64,000 nucleotides of DNA from Siphonodentalium dalli (lineage: Eukaryota > Mollusca > Scaphopoda > Gadilida > Siphonodentaliidae), in contig CP136063.1 in NCBI GenBank assembly GCA_032622095.1, positions 38,168,106-38,232,105 of the forward strand, given 5' to 3'. Each line of letters starts with the position of its first letter. Positions within the stretch are counted from its first letter, which is position 1. A model generated the notes under the pieces. The model ran no database searches. It was given only the letters and a program-made list of their open reading frames with translations, and was not told the DNA's origin. A program made the translations under genes and the position numbers. Shown piece after piece: positions 20,678 through 31,110 of the stretch.

Positions 20678-21019
20678 TACAGTGATGCCCTAAATAATTG
20701 ACCACTTAATTATAAAGCCCAAGAATATTTTTTTTATTTATAAGGATGTGGTTTTGTGTGTAAAAATATGACATATAGATACCAATCAATGACCAGGTTG
20801 GACTCGTGTTGGCTAAACGTCGCTATAAATCATACTAAATGTCTGTTTTCTTATAAAAGGTAACACTTTTATATATTAAAGATTGCTATATACATCACTA
20901 TTATAAAATGATGATAAAAACCGATGAATGGAACAGGCCTTATATCCGACTAAATCCTGAAAAATCTTGTTCAGTGGCCATGGTTAATTAAGAGGTCAAT
21001 TATTTAGGGTGTCACTGAA
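20678..21019. mobile_element. TA-flanked mariner-type MITE (copy C), 338 bp
   Basis: 20680-21017 begins CAGTGATGCCCTAAATAATT and ends AATTATTTAGGGTGTCACTG. TA precedes the left end; the right flank is AA, so one side has mutated. The right half contains TCCGACTAAATCCTGAA, the family core. CAGT ends at a TA target point to Tc1/mariner/pogo relatives. Confidence 0.7.
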
Positions 21020-21690
21020 GTTTGCAAAACTCTGTATATAGATAGAACCTCTAAGTGTCTTGATTCGAGGAAATTATCGCACAAGATCGGTTGGCGGAGT
21101 GACACCTCGAGTGGAGGTACGCATTGACAATCCGCTAACCGATTGAGTGCGATATTCCATCGAATACAGACAGCCATATTTATTACACACCATATAACTT
21201 CATATTATTTTGGATAAAAGAACAAGTTTGTTTGGTTTTAAGGCCAGTTACATTTAGTTATCTGTTATCTCACTAACATGTTACACATTGAGGTAAAGTT
21301 GTAGTCCCAGTTGGGTTGTCATGCATGACGCCATTATGTCGCGGCCGCTAGCACTAGTGCGATCAGGTGAAACTGCCACACGGGTCAAAGTAACGGAATG
21401 GACCAAAATATAGCAATATGTGTGTAATAAAGTTCAGTACATATAGTACAGCTGCCGCTGGGCACTAGTACTGTACATGCTCACTTGACACTTGTATATA
21501 TACATGTACATCCACTGATGTTTTACTATCAACAGGTTTAAAAACTTATAAGTAAACATTTCTACCTGTTTCGATAGCACCATATGCATTGAGTGCATAT
21601 ATAGAGCATCTCTACTATTAGAAAATAAGGCCACATTAACTTAATTATGTTTCTCAGGCACCTTTATTTTCAAAACAAGGCGGGAGGCAG
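21020..21690. other. Non-coding stretch
   Basis: No supported gene. GCTAGCACTAGTGCG near 21350 is a short palindrome. CGGTTGGCGGAGTG and TCCGCTAACCGATTGAG (21090-21150) form an imperfect inverted pair. Nothing else stands out. Confidence 0.4.
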
Positions 21691-22345
21691 GTATTTATTA
21701 TGCCCCCGACTTGAAGTCGGCGGGTATATAGTAGACGTGTCCGTCCGTACGTACGTCCGTACAAAGATTTTAGCTGATTTTAGATTTAGCTGATATTTGG
21801 TATGGTGATAGAGCAGCATGGGGGAACAGCTACATGCATAGCGCGGGTTTCGTCCACCCATTTTCACCAGAGTTATGGCCCTTTTTTTACTTAGAAAATT
21901 CAATTTTTCTCTTGTTTTTTTGAGTTTCCAGATGATAGCGTGAGCTTTGGTGGTACGATTGGAATTCCCTTATTTTTGTGGATCAGTTATATGAAAATAC
22001 ATGTCAATCGCGAATTTGGGTATGATCTGATGATTTTTGCCAGAGTTATGGCCCTTTTTTTAACTTAGAAAATTTGAATTTTCGCTTGTTTTTGTGTTTC
22101 CGGATCGCTTGTTTTGGGGTTTTTAGTCAACATTTCTGTACAAACTTCTTTTGGAATGGTCATATAGACCTCCTCGGATATCCGCAGTTTCGTCCATGCT
22201 TAATCCGAATTGCTACGGTCGGGGGCAAATGCCACGCGACAGCGTACCTCTTGTTTTTATTATTTTGATCAAAATTTACCAGGAGGCAGGTTTTTATGTC
22301 TTAATTTTTATGGGGAAAATTTTGCGGGAGGCAGGTTTTTATATG
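21691..22345 (+). repeat. Dispersed 'gtccgtccgtac / agttatggccc' repeat
   Basis: It starts TATGCCCCCGACTTGAAGTC, has the pyrimidine-rich GTCCGTCCGTACGTACGTCC block, two copies of AGAGTTATGGCCCTTTTTTT with ACTTAGAAAATT, and closes with GTCGGGGGCAAATGCCACGC. It is flanked on both sides by GGGAGGCAGGT(A/T)TTTAT motifs (21681, 22276, 22329), related to GCCTGCCTGC text near 24665-24725. Family members also occur at 7690, 28263 and 32479. Confidence 0.7.
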
Positions 22346-23727
22346 TGACTTTTTACAACAAATTTTATATTGGGAGGTGCGCTACGAGATGCCTGTTCAA
22401 GATTCAAGATGATTCCAAAATGTGTCTCCCTTTATAGGTTTGTGTTGTGTCGGAAGTGTCTATGTTGATTATCCTCCATGGAATCAATACATGTCCATTT
22501 TCAATCACGCAAATATTTAGCAGCGCGATGTTTTTGGTTGGCAATTATCGCAATATTATAGGGGAACACTTCGACGATCGTACTCATATTTAACCAATTT
22601 TTGTACCTGGCTTGCCTGTCCTAAGTTTCACGGAAAATGGCTAATTTGATTCTATTTGCCATTTTATATATATTTATCACCCCATTTAATATTCATTTTC
22701 AATAAAATAAAATAAAAGAAGCCAAAGATGATATGCTTAAAATGTTTGAAGCATGAATTTGGTGATAAGTTGTTATCAGGTTTTCTGTTTTTTGTTGAAA
22801 TCAACATAAATTTCCTTTGTAACATTTATACATGTATTTGTTGGCATTTGCAATTCTCCGACTCATTTTTACCACCTAGAAAAGTTCGCAATTAGTTATT
22901 CATATGGTGCACCTTCAAATGATCACTCGATGTCTGCCATCGATGGCATCTGGCCTACATATATGTACATGTACATTTATGTAAAAAATGTGAACAGTTA
23001 ATGAACTAAGAGGACATGTACATGTATACTTAAAGGCACAATTTTAACTCGCAACTTTTGATAAAATAGACTTATGAGTCCAGCATCATCGACATTTGTT
23101 CATATATTGATGTAGAATAAACGACTATATCAAGGAAATTTATGTTCTTTACAACAAAAAACCCACATAGTGATATTACGTCTGCTTTTCCCATTCAACA
23201 ATGGCCAGAAATAAATAGTTACTTTCCATTAGTAGTAAATTGAGCCAAATATTTGCATTATAGTATAATACTTCGCAATATCTGTATATACCATTATAAA
23301 TAGTTACTAGTATCGCTATCAAACCGCTAATGGTATGTAATTTTAAATGCTTGAGGTACACCATTCTAACACCCCCACCGGGGTAGCATCGGGAAGAAAT
23401 ACACAAGTGTTTGTGGTGAAGTTGATCTTTATTTTTTAAGTTGGTGCATGCATCGGTTTCGATTTGATTGAGAGTGGCCGGACAATATAGTAGCCTAATT
23501 TTGATGCACAGATTAGCGCTTCTAGTTTAATATAGAAAATCGCCGATCTGAGAGTATAATATATAGCAGCTATTGTACCTGTATTCTCACATTTGCCAGA
23601 CCTGATGTTTGTGTTCCAATCTCAAGCTTGTAACCCTCCCCCCCCTCTCGGATATGGATCCATTTTAATACTGAAATTAATACTAAACATTCAGAATGAG
23701 GTCCAGAAACGCATCTCGCTGCCCAAG
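22346..23727. other. Non-coding stretch
   Basis: AT-rich, with no frame or element end I can support. A C-rich run (CCCTCCCCCCCCTCTC) lies near 23633-23649. Confidence 0.45.
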
Positions 23728-23949
23728 TACAGTAATGTCCTAATTAAGGCCATAGGAAGTTGATTCTCTGTTTCTCAGACACCGCCGCCCCCCGAAAAAA
23801 TATGCCGCTGGGTACTTTTTATAGCCTACCAAAAATAAAAAGTATAATTCATCCCGCCGCTCGCAATCCGTGAAGTTCGCAATCGACCCTAGTTAACAGG
23901 TGTCGATAATGAGGCGCAACTCTATCTCATAATTCCAATCTTTTAATAG

Positions 23950-24261
23950 ATCGAACAAGCCGATGTCCGGAATCTTAATCGAACGCGCCCGATCTACCTT
24001 CCGCTAAAACAATGGTGGGACGGCAACAAATATCTTATCCCCTGGACTATAGTGAGTGTTGAGATCGATGAAACATGTCGGAATTTATCGGAACAGATAA
24101 CGTCCCAACACGGCGGAAGCATCAAATCCATTTCTGTTGGAAAAAACAAAACATCAGACTTCGACTTCGTTTCACCTGAACTGAAAGCCACACAGGTTAC
24201 AGACATTTTTGGCTTTTATTTTAAGATCACGGTGACCACCAATACTTCTTCAATTTTCTAG
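23950..24261 (+). CDS. Exon-like ORF inside the mariner-type element, unknown protein
   Basis: After an acceptor-like TTCCAATCTTTTAATAG the frame is open for 103 codons to TAG at 24259. The translation looks like genuine protein: ADVRNLNRTRPIYLPLKQWW, then DGNKYLIPWTIVSVEIDETC, GGSIKSISVGKNKTSDFDFV and VTDIFGFYFKITVTTNTSSI. Local GC is higher than in the surroundings. No D,D(E/D) transposase motif or other domain is recognised. There is no in-frame ATG at the beginning, consistent with a terminal exon. It could be a captured host exon carried by the element, or the end of an unusual element-encoded gene. A strong internal donor-like GTGAGT (24051) is an alternative exon end. Confidence 0.45.
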   Translation: MEQADVRNLNRTRPIYLPLKQWWDGNKYLIPWTIVSVEIDETCRNLSEQITSQHGGSIKSISVGKNKTSDFDFVSPELKATQVTDIFGFYFKITVTTNTSSIF

Positions 24262-24661
24262 ACAACACTTATTAAATCATGTATGTTTCACATATTAAAC
24301 ATCATTTCTATTATTACATACATACATACAGATATACTCTATTTATATTCTATATATGTATGTGTGTTTGTACTATCAACAGGTGGAAGCTTGCTAAAAC
24401 GACAGTAGCAATGGTGATTAAGAACAACCACTGATAATCAATTTACCCATACACATTAAAAAAAATTGATTCTGCATATTGTTGTTATTTTATGTTATGA
24501 AAGTTTAATATATTTTGTTTTTGTCTTGTATTGACACATTCAAAGATGGCTTAGTGAAGCCTGACAAGTTTCAGTATTAATAAAATTTCATTAAAATCAA
24601 ATCAAGTAGTCATGTTTCAATGTCCGAACATTGGTTTTACAATTTTAGGATAAACAAATAA

Positions 24662-24730
24662 AAACCTGCCTGCCGGTAAATTTTGGCCATAAAAAATAAA
24701 GATAAAAATCTGCCTGCCTGCCTGCTTTGG
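24662..24730. repeat. CTGCCTGC-rich segment
   Basis: AAAACCTGCCTGCCGG and ATCTGCCTGCCTGCCTGC lie inside the right half of the mariner-type element. They are the inverted form of GGGAGGCAGGTTTTTAT seen at 22276-22345. Confidence 0.55.
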
Positions 24731-24911
24731 GAAAAAAAGTGTCTGAGAAACAGAGAATCAACTTCCTGTGGCCTAATCAACTCCATTACCACAGCAGAAT
24801 TATGGGTAACTTTTCAGGGTTAGTCGGAAATATGGCTTGTTGCCATTTATCGGAAAGCTCTCACACATAATTCTGCTGTGGTTATGGAATAGATTAATTA
24901 GGGCATTACTG

Positions 24912-25205
24912 TAGATGTATTGGTACCGGTATATAAGATAAGTCAGAGATAATATATTGTGTATGTTATAGGCATATATACCATTACTTGTCTGAGTTAT
25001 AAACTAATCATGTTTGCACCAAATAAACGCATTCCAGAAACGCATCTAACTGCTCAAGTAGATGTATTGGTACCGGTATATAAGATAAGTTATATATCAG
25101 AGATACATATGTTATGTAGTATTACTTGTTATTGTGTTGTCTGATCGATGCAAGTTTTGTCTATATATGATCCATATTTCTGCTGCATCAGTTTTAACAA
25201 CTCAT
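24912..25205. repeat. 147-bp tandem duplication flanking the mariner target
   Basis: TAGATGTATTGGTACCGGTA followed by TATAAGATAAGT occurs at 24912 and again at 25059. CCAGAAACGCATCT precedes it at 23703 and 25034. The element 23730-24911 therefore sits in one copy of a duplicated sequence while the other copy remains empty. Confidence 0.8.
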
Positions 25206-25220
25206 TTGTTTCATTCACAG

Positions 25221-25366
25221 GTTGGGTCTGGAAACTAGCCAAATACGTCTGAACAAATACCTAAACAATACTGATGCTCGCGGAGACAGAAGATGGACTA
25301 TTCAACAGAGTTGAAGTCGGAAACCATAATACCACCATCCGGGCATTCCAAGGCCATAGTGTGAAA
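25221..25366 (+). CDS. Predicted exon A of a spliced + strand transcript
   Basis: Bounded by a good acceptor (TGTTTCATTCACAG|GT) and a consensus donor (GTGAAA|GTAAGT). An ATG at 25274 (in-frame stop upstream) starts a frame MLAETEDGLFNRVEVGNHNT, then TIRAFQGHSVK, reaching the donor in phase 0. Joined to exon B it continues without a stop to make a 61-residue protein. Another frame (LGLETSQIRLNKYLNNTDAR) is open from the acceptor to a TGA. No domain recognised. The alternative is a non-coding RNA exon. Confidence 0.4.
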
Positions 25367-25590
25367 GTAAGTTGATATTTCATATCGGGTCGTGCTTTAT
25401 TTGTTGTGTGCATGATGGTTTAAGATGAAAGAACGTTCCCAATTATAACTGTTTTAATTGTCACAATGCTATACTTGTATATAAGAGAATTGATCATTGT
25501 AAATATGAAATGTGCTTAAAATATCGTCCTCTCATCGTGCCTCTTTTTTCCTCTTGTGTTGGCTCATCGTCCTCCATTCAAGTCTCTATA

Positions 25591-25821
25591 TACAGTAATA
25601 CCCTAAGTAATCAACCTCTAAACCATAGCAGAATTATGGGTAACTTTACAGGATTTAGTCGGAAATATGGCTTGTTGCCATTCATCGGAAAGCTCTCGCC
25701 GAGACCTTTCCAATGAATGACAACAAGCCATATTTCCGACTAAAATTTAATCACTAAATCCCGAAAAGTTGCCCATAATTCTGCTTTGGTTAAGAGGTTG
25801 ATTACTTAGGGTATTACTGTA
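25591..25821. mobile_element. TA-flanked mariner-type foldback MITE (copy A), 227 bp
   Basis: 25593-25819 starts CAGTAATACCCTAAGTAATC and ends GATTACTTAGGGTATTACTG, flanked by TA on both sides. The inverted ends extend about 100 bp each (GCAGAATTATGGGTAAC, GATTTAGTCGGAAATATGGC and their complements), so nearly the whole element is one hairpin. It is the best-preserved member of the family, located in the intron between predicted exons A and B. Confidence 0.9.
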
Positions 25822-25902
25822 TATTGTTGTGTCATGTTAATTAATTAAATGCTTGAGGAAAACATTTAAAACATACCAAACATACAGACATTATTATTTG
25901 AA

Positions 25903-25936
25903 CGGAGGGTTAGGGTTTAGGTTAGGGTTAGGGTTA
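25903..25936 (+). repeat. Short interstitial TTAGGG-like tract
   Basis: GGTTAGGGTTTAGGTTAGGG followed by TTAGGGTTAC gives five imperfect telomere-type units. The neighbourhood is not telomeric. A second, weaker tract is at 32889-32918. Confidence 0.7.
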
Positions 25937-26057
25937 CTATGCCTGACCCGCTAAGCCGGGGAGTTATATAGAACCTACTTCGCACCATGCCTTACCGCAT
26001 CAAATGATATTATATTATATCATTCAATAAGCATGTCAATATTGTCTTTATTTTCAG

Positions 26058-26206
26058 GTTCATCAGCGAGAGATGGGGTATTTGCTGATGAACTACGAAG
26101 ACCTGACTATTAACATATGCCATTACACCAAGTGGTGCAATAAGACATGACCAGTAACATATGCCATTACATCAAGTGGGGCAATATGCGAATCATACTC
26201 ACTACT
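26058..26206 (+). CDS. Predicted exon B with internal 46-bp duplication
   Basis: Acceptor TCTTTATTTTCAG|GT, donor CACTACT|GTAAGT. From exon A the frame reads VHQREMGYLLMNYEDLTINI then CHYTKWCNKT to TGA at 26148. An ATG overlapping that stop (ATGA, 26147) starts a second frame, MTSNICHYIKWGNMRIILTT, which reaches the donor in phase 0. The exon contains a direct duplication (TAACATATGCCATTACA at 26111 and 26155), which puts the peptide NICHY in both frames. Exon boundaries are well supported by splice motifs; the coding status is not. Confidence 0.4.
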
Positions 26207-26494
26207 GTAAGTACTATATGGCCAAAACAAAAAGTTTTGGTTCTCAGGCCTCACATCATTGAGTAAAAAAGGCCGCATTAGGCCTTTTTATTGCAATGAC
26301 TGATGTTATGACCAAAAAAAACTTACAAAAAAAAAAATTATTTGTTTTTTTTATTTCATAAACATGTCCATAGTAGATATGTGTTGAATATTAGTGTGCA
26401 TTGGGCTCTAACATATAATGTGTTAAAAAGTGACTTGCAGGCTTACAACATGAAGTAGATGACTACAATTAAGAAAATAATCAGCTGATCCTCA
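26207..26494. other. Intron sequence with poly-A/T tracts
   Basis: AAAAAGTTTTGGTTCTCAGG and GGCCGCATTAGGCC near 26230-26290 resemble the edge of the inverted pair at 26495/32025. No gene. Confidence 0.45.
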
Positions 26495-26880
26495 TGCTCT
26501 TCTTAAAATTAGTCATTGTGATCAAACTTACAGTAATTGTAACCCCATACAATTGAAAGGCACAGGATTAAATACAGGTTCACATATTGGAATGGGGAGC
26601 TATCAGCTTTTAGAAAACAAAAACAATGGTGAATGTCGGGGGCATTGTATAATGTTAGGTAATCCCAGTCATACACTGGTAGTACAATGTCATTTTATGT
26701 AAGATTAAATGTGTTTATATGCATAGCAGTCCCCTCTACATTTATGGTTATTACTAGACAGAGGAAGGTATCTTTGTCCATGCTTACTATGTGCAGAAAA
26801 CAAATAAAACCCTCCCTCCCTCATTGATTTAAAAAAAAAATTGCCCGAGAACTAAAACTCTTTTTTTTTTTGGTCTATTA
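26495..26880. repeat. Long inverted repeat, left copy
   Basis: About 390 bp that match 32025-32425 in reverse orientation. For example CCTCATGCTCTTCTTA against TAAGAAGAGCATGAGG, CCCAGTCATACACTGG against CCAGTGTATGACTGGG, and CCCTCCCTCATTGATTT against AAATCAATGAGGGAGGG. Divergence is moderate, with poly-A/T length differences. Confidence 0.8.
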
Positions 26881-27012
26881 TATATAACACTAGGGGGTTG
26901 CCCATCACAAAATGACGGGTATATAAATGTGCTTTGTTATTTTCTAGTGTCCGCTTTCATGGACACATGGAATGGTCATGCTTCTCTTTTTTTGTTACTG
27001 GATGCACGTTGG

Positions 27013-27360
27013 AACACTTTATTTAACTAAAATTGTATTTCTACTCACCCAGTCTACATATGCGCATGCACATATTGAACGAAACAAAATCAGTATATTT
27101 CTGCGCATCATGCACAATATATGATCTTAAACTGCGTAAGCTTCATGCACATATATATAGGGAGCACATTTTAAACGGACTCCCTTTGGAAGCTGTATTC
27201 AGCATGCAGCCTATAATGATCACACGCCCTGCACTGCACGGCCCATTTGTATGAATACTTTATTTCAATAAAACTATATTTCTGCCCCCACCATCTCCCC
27301 AACCCATGTATATGCAGGCACATATGGAACGCAACAATCAAGATATTTTACTTTATCTAT
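27013..27360 (+). repeat. Two direct copies of a ~100-bp segment, ~243 bp apart
   Basis: ACTTTATTTAACTAAAATTG...ATGCGCATGCACATATTGAACG near 27013 corresponds to ACTTTATTTCAATAAAACTA...ATGCAGGCACATATGGAACG near 27259. Diverged local duplication; no gene. Confidence 0.55.
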
Positions 27361-28262
27361 AGGGCCTACTAACCGAAGCAGGCTCTATTCGGAACCTTTA
27401 TTTAGCGGGGGCTTGCAGCCCCTTAGTGAGCTTCGCACACATTATATGAATTTAAACTGCGTGCACTTAATGATCTTTTAACCATTTATTCTTTTATCAG
27501 ATGTGCACTCAACCGAAAGATTAAAAGAACATTAATTAGCGTCTGCAGTATTGTTTACACTGCAGGCCCTATTATTAGGCCTGACCCGTGAATGTGATTT
27601 TTCTAACTGAGTTTGGTGAGTTCACAGTACCCACTGGCGGGAGGTCAGACTGTCCATTCGCCATCTTCCGTGTATACCGGTACCACACTCAATGCACAAC
27701 TTTCGTATCAAAGACAGCATTATTTACTTATGTTCAAACCCAACTGGCGAATTAAAATACCATATTAGCACCCATGCCCAACGACAAACGTTCGAGTCTT
27801 GACTCTGCACCCCACTACATCCACCCATTCCCAACGACGGTAGAACGTTAGAGTCTTGACTACACCCCACTATACATGCACTTCCGTGACAAAATCAACA
27901 TTCGTTATCTAAATTCACAATGAACCTGAACTGACACATTAATTTAGCGCTTATTTCCAACAACGCTTTGGTTGAGCGCCTACTATAACAAAGCAAGTGT
28001 TGGTTTGCGTTCGACGTCAATGACGTCATTTGGACAAACGTCATAAGAAATAGTGTCTACTTGAGTGCAGATATTGCATTTGGGGACAATGTTAGATCTC
28101 GGGTTTGCTTTACCAATCGGCGTGAAATTTGGTGAGTCACCTTTTATGCCACACTATAGTCTGTGGTACAAATTTGGGCCACATTGGATTCACGGTTAAA
28201 AAGTTATAAACGCACCAAAAGCGTGACCGAGTTATACACACACACACAGATGACGGGTTTTA
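27361..28262. other. Non-coding stretch with a 54-bp duplication
   Basis: CCCAACGAC...CG(TT)AGAGTCTTGACT...CACCCCACTA occurs at 27777 and again near 27831. ACACACACAC lies near 28239. No supported gene. Confidence 0.5.
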
Positions 28263-28830
28263 TTATGCCCCCGATCTTCGATGGAGATTTGGGGGTATAT
28301 AGTGGGTCCCTCCGTCCGTCCGTCCGTCCATCCTTCCGTCCGTACGAACGTTTCAACTCATAACTCGCTAACTCAATTCAGTTGATCTTTGGTATGCTAA
28401 TAGACCAGCCGGGGGGACAAGATTTACCCATAACTGCGGTTTCGTCCGCCCATTTTGTCCAGAGTTACGCCCCTTTTTGGACTTAGAAAATTGTCCGTAC
28501 GAATGTTTCAACTCATAACTTTGGTTTCACTAACTCAATTCAGTTGATCTTTGGTATGCTAATAGACCAGCCAGGGGGGACAAGATTTCCCCATAGCCGT
28601 GGTTTCGTCCGCCCATTTTTCCCAGAGTTACGCCCCTTTTTGGACTTAGAAAATTCAGGTTTTCTGCTACTTTTTTTGGTTTCCAGATGATAACTTGATT
28701 TTGGATTGTTTACTCATGAATAACATAACTTTACAAAGTGCCATTTAATAAGTATTTGCACAAAAATAAGAAAAATCCTCTCTGATTGTACAGTCGGGGG
28801 CGTTACCTCCGCCCAGCGGTGCACTTGTAT
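28263..28830 (+). repeat. Dispersed 'gtccgtccgtcc' repeat with internal 156-bp duplication
   Basis: It opens ATGCCCCCGATCTTCGATGG, then CCGTCCGTCCGTCCGTCC, then two successive copies (28338 and 28493) of CGTACGAA(C/T)GTTTCAACTCA...GTTACGCCCCTTTTTGGACT. It ends TGTACAGTCGGGGGCGTTAC / CCCAGCGGTGCACTTG. Inverted relative to 7690-8035. Confidence 0.75.
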
Positions 28831-28969
28831 ATATAGATATTTCGATAACCTTTCGGACTACAATAAACATGTTAGTGATTTGTTTGAGTGGGAATATTAT
28901 GACTATTACTTTATATTGCCAGTTTTATGAAAACAAGAGTAATAATTAAGCAATTTAAAACGTTTTAAG

Positions 28970-30243
28970 GTGGATTATCTCTTTGTAAACATGTATTATA
29001 TAGTTACCGGGGTATAAACTATTAGATCTGAATCGAGACTCCTGTCCGGAAATGCTTCTATCGATTAATATTAATTTTATTTCGAATATTTTCTACGCTA
29101 AAAAGGTGTAGTTGTTTAGCTAACGAACAATAGTGGTTACTGTTAACAGAGACCAGAAATGTTATTGTACAATTTTGTCACAAATAAACGGTAATTATAC
29201 TCATTATCGCTTTTTACTATGGAACAAAACAATACAAACAATCTGGGATATTTGACAATTGGTGCGTAGCCATAGGAACAGCCCACTGCTCCACATGTAT
29301 GTCAATATGGTATCATCCGAATGGTCTGTTCTAAAAATAGACACATAAACGGTCCCGATTATATATTCGAAATAAAATCAATATTAATTGATAGAAGCTT
29401 TTCCTGACAGGGCCGGTGTACCACGTTATGTCCCCCCCCCCCCCCTGGATAAGTCACCCCGCGGGGTGACTTATCCTAGGATAAGTTCCCCCCCCCCACC
29501 CTGGATAAGTTCCCCCCCATGTACGACTAAAAAATAATTTCACTCATTTGATATCGTTTGGTCCTCAAATGGTCAGAAAAATGTTTTTTGAGATTGAAAT
29601 GTTTTTTTAATTATTTTTTATTTAAAAAAAAAAAAGTGACAAATTTTTTTTATCACGCATTTGATTGTTTGTTCCTGAAATGGCCAGAAAAATGTTTTCG
29701 TTTTGAATTAATTTTTTTTTTTTTTTATAAATGTCCAGGCTTGGATATTCCCCACCCCCCACCCAGCACCTACATGACAAATAAAAATCATCTTATGATT
29801 TTATCGCTTATTTTGCTTTATATATTCATGAAACAGCGAGAAATTAACTTATGAGAAAAAGTTTTTTGAGTCAGGGGGGGGGGGGGGGGGAGAGAGAGAT
29901 GTCCAGGTCAGGATATCTCCCCCCCCCCCACCCACCACCAACATGACAAAAAAAATCATCTTATGGTTTTATCGCTTGTTTTGCTTTATCTAGTCTTGAA
30001 AAGGCGAGAAATTAACCAAACGATATCAAATGAGTGAAATAATTTTTTAGTCGTACATGGGGGGGGGGGGGAAATATCCAGGGTGGGGGGGAGATATCCT
30101 AGGATATCTTCCCCCCCCCCTCAGGGGGAAGATATCCAGGGCGGGGAGATATCCTGTTACACCGGGTCTTCAGTTCATATTTATTATTTTGTACATACAC
30201 AACTATTTCAAATTTGTTATTTAACGAGATAATCCATCTTTAA
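28970..30243. mobile_element. 1.27-kb foldback element with C/G tracts
   Basis: The outer ends TTAAGGTGGATTATCTC and GAGATAATCCATCTTTAA are inverted copies. ATGTACGACTAAAAAATAAT...TATCGTTTGG at 29519 is mirrored almost perfectly (43 bp) at 30015-30059. Long C runs on the left (29428, 29488, 29510) correspond to G or C runs on the right (30059, 30108). The interior has two direct copies (29735 and 29900) of GTCCAGG...ACATGACAAA...ATCATCTTATG followed by GTTTTATCGCTT. A secondary inverted pair lies at 29041-29090 / 29366-29418. No coding domain. Homopolymer lengths may be unreliable. Confidence 0.7.
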
Positions 30244-30392
30244 GATTTGAGATCAACACGGTATGAATATATGACATCATATTCATTTGAATACAGTGTT
30301 GATGAACTTGAAATTGTGAAGACACACATTTTTCATATTGTCGTCTGATAATAATTTGTTAAATCTTGTATATATAACTTCACATTTTTCAG

Positions 30393-30455
30393 GGAATCAA
30401 GATGCAGAAAATATGTTTTGTTCATCTTTGTGAATCGGGGGAGTCACTGAGATCT
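30393..30455 (+). CDS. Predicted exon C, 63 bp symmetric
   Basis: Acceptor CTTCACATTTTTCAG|GG, donor GATCT|GTAAGT. Fully open in the frame continuing the second ORF of exon B: GIKMQKICFVHLCESGESLR plus S. Length is a multiple of three with phase 0 at both ends. No domain recognised. Confidence 0.4.
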
Positions 30456-30622
30456 GTAAGTTTCCATGAAATGGCCGTCAATTGTGTTTGCATCAATTGA
30501 AAAGCATTATGCTAGATATAGCATTTAGAACAATTTAGTTTAGTTCATACAGATGATATATAGCTAAAGGAAGCTGTTATTTACTGATATGGTCGGGTCA
30601 TTGAACTATCATAGGAAATCAT

Positions 30623-30780
30623 TTAAGGAATAATCTTGGTTTCCCAATGTAATTACACAGTCTAAAGGCATATACTGAATCACAAACCTACAAATCGCTT
30701 TCGCGATTTATAGGAGTTTGTGATTCGGCATATGCCTTTAGACTGTGTAATTACATTGGAAACCAAGCTTATTCCTTATA
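30623..30780. mobile_element. Foldback MITE, 158 bp
   Basis: TAAGGAATAATCTTGGTTTC...AATGTAATTACACAGTC on the left is mirrored by GACTGTGTAATTACATTGG...AAACCAAGCTTATTCCTTA on the right. The centre is CGCTTTCGCGATTTATAGG. Stem identity is very high apart from two short indels. Confidence 0.85.
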
Positions 30781-31110
30781 ATTATACCATTAATTGTTAA
30801 ATGTTGATTTTAAAAACATTTTCGCCCTTCAAAGACGGTTGAAGCAAGGAACTATATGTTCTCAAATAATGGGCCGAAACAGACTTACTGTCCGGTTAGG
30901 AACTGTGACGACTCGGGCCGAAGCCAACTCCCCCCATTTCCGTCCGTATAATATCAATCAATCGATCGAGTTGGTTTCCCCCCGAAGCCTATGTCAATGA
31001 CGGAGCACTGTAAACTTGGCCGATAACCAGTAAAAGTACTGAGTCTGAAGAAACTCGCTATTTGTCGCATTACTGTCGCTATAAATAACTTCCACAGTAT
31101 ATACTATAAC

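Larger units (their letters stand above)
23728..24913. mobile_element. TA-flanked mariner-type element carrying an exon-like ORF (copy D)
   Basis: 23730-24911 (1182 bp) starts CAGTAATGTCCTAATTAAGG and ends TTAATTAGGGCATTACTG, flanked by TA on both sides. The inverted ends extend about 55 bp (GGAAGTTGATTCTCTGTTTC against GAAACAGAGAATCAACTTCC at 24748), but the right end is split by about 120 bp of foldback sequence (24777-24896) related to copy A. A paralogous sequence at 25033-25110 shows the uninterrupted target (CTGCTCAAGTAGATGTATTG), which confirms the boundaries. Inside is the exon-like frame 23950-24261 instead of a recognisable transposase. Confidence 0.82.

Noticed and set aside
20508-20693. 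Small frame after the DUF4218 region
   Set aside because: Composition is not protein-like, and its end overlaps the left terminus of a MITE at 20680.
21434-21903. Minus-strand frames at 21434-21634 and 21670-21903
   Set aside because: The second lies in a dispersed repeat and the first has no codon bias or splice context.
25903-25936. True telomere
   Set aside because: Only about five imperfect TTAGGG-type units in the middle of non-telomeric sequence; a short interstitial tract.
29558-29854. 98-codon frame in the foldback element
   Set aside because: Dominated by Phe/Lys from poly-T/poly-A tracts and duplicated repeat sequence; no protein signature.
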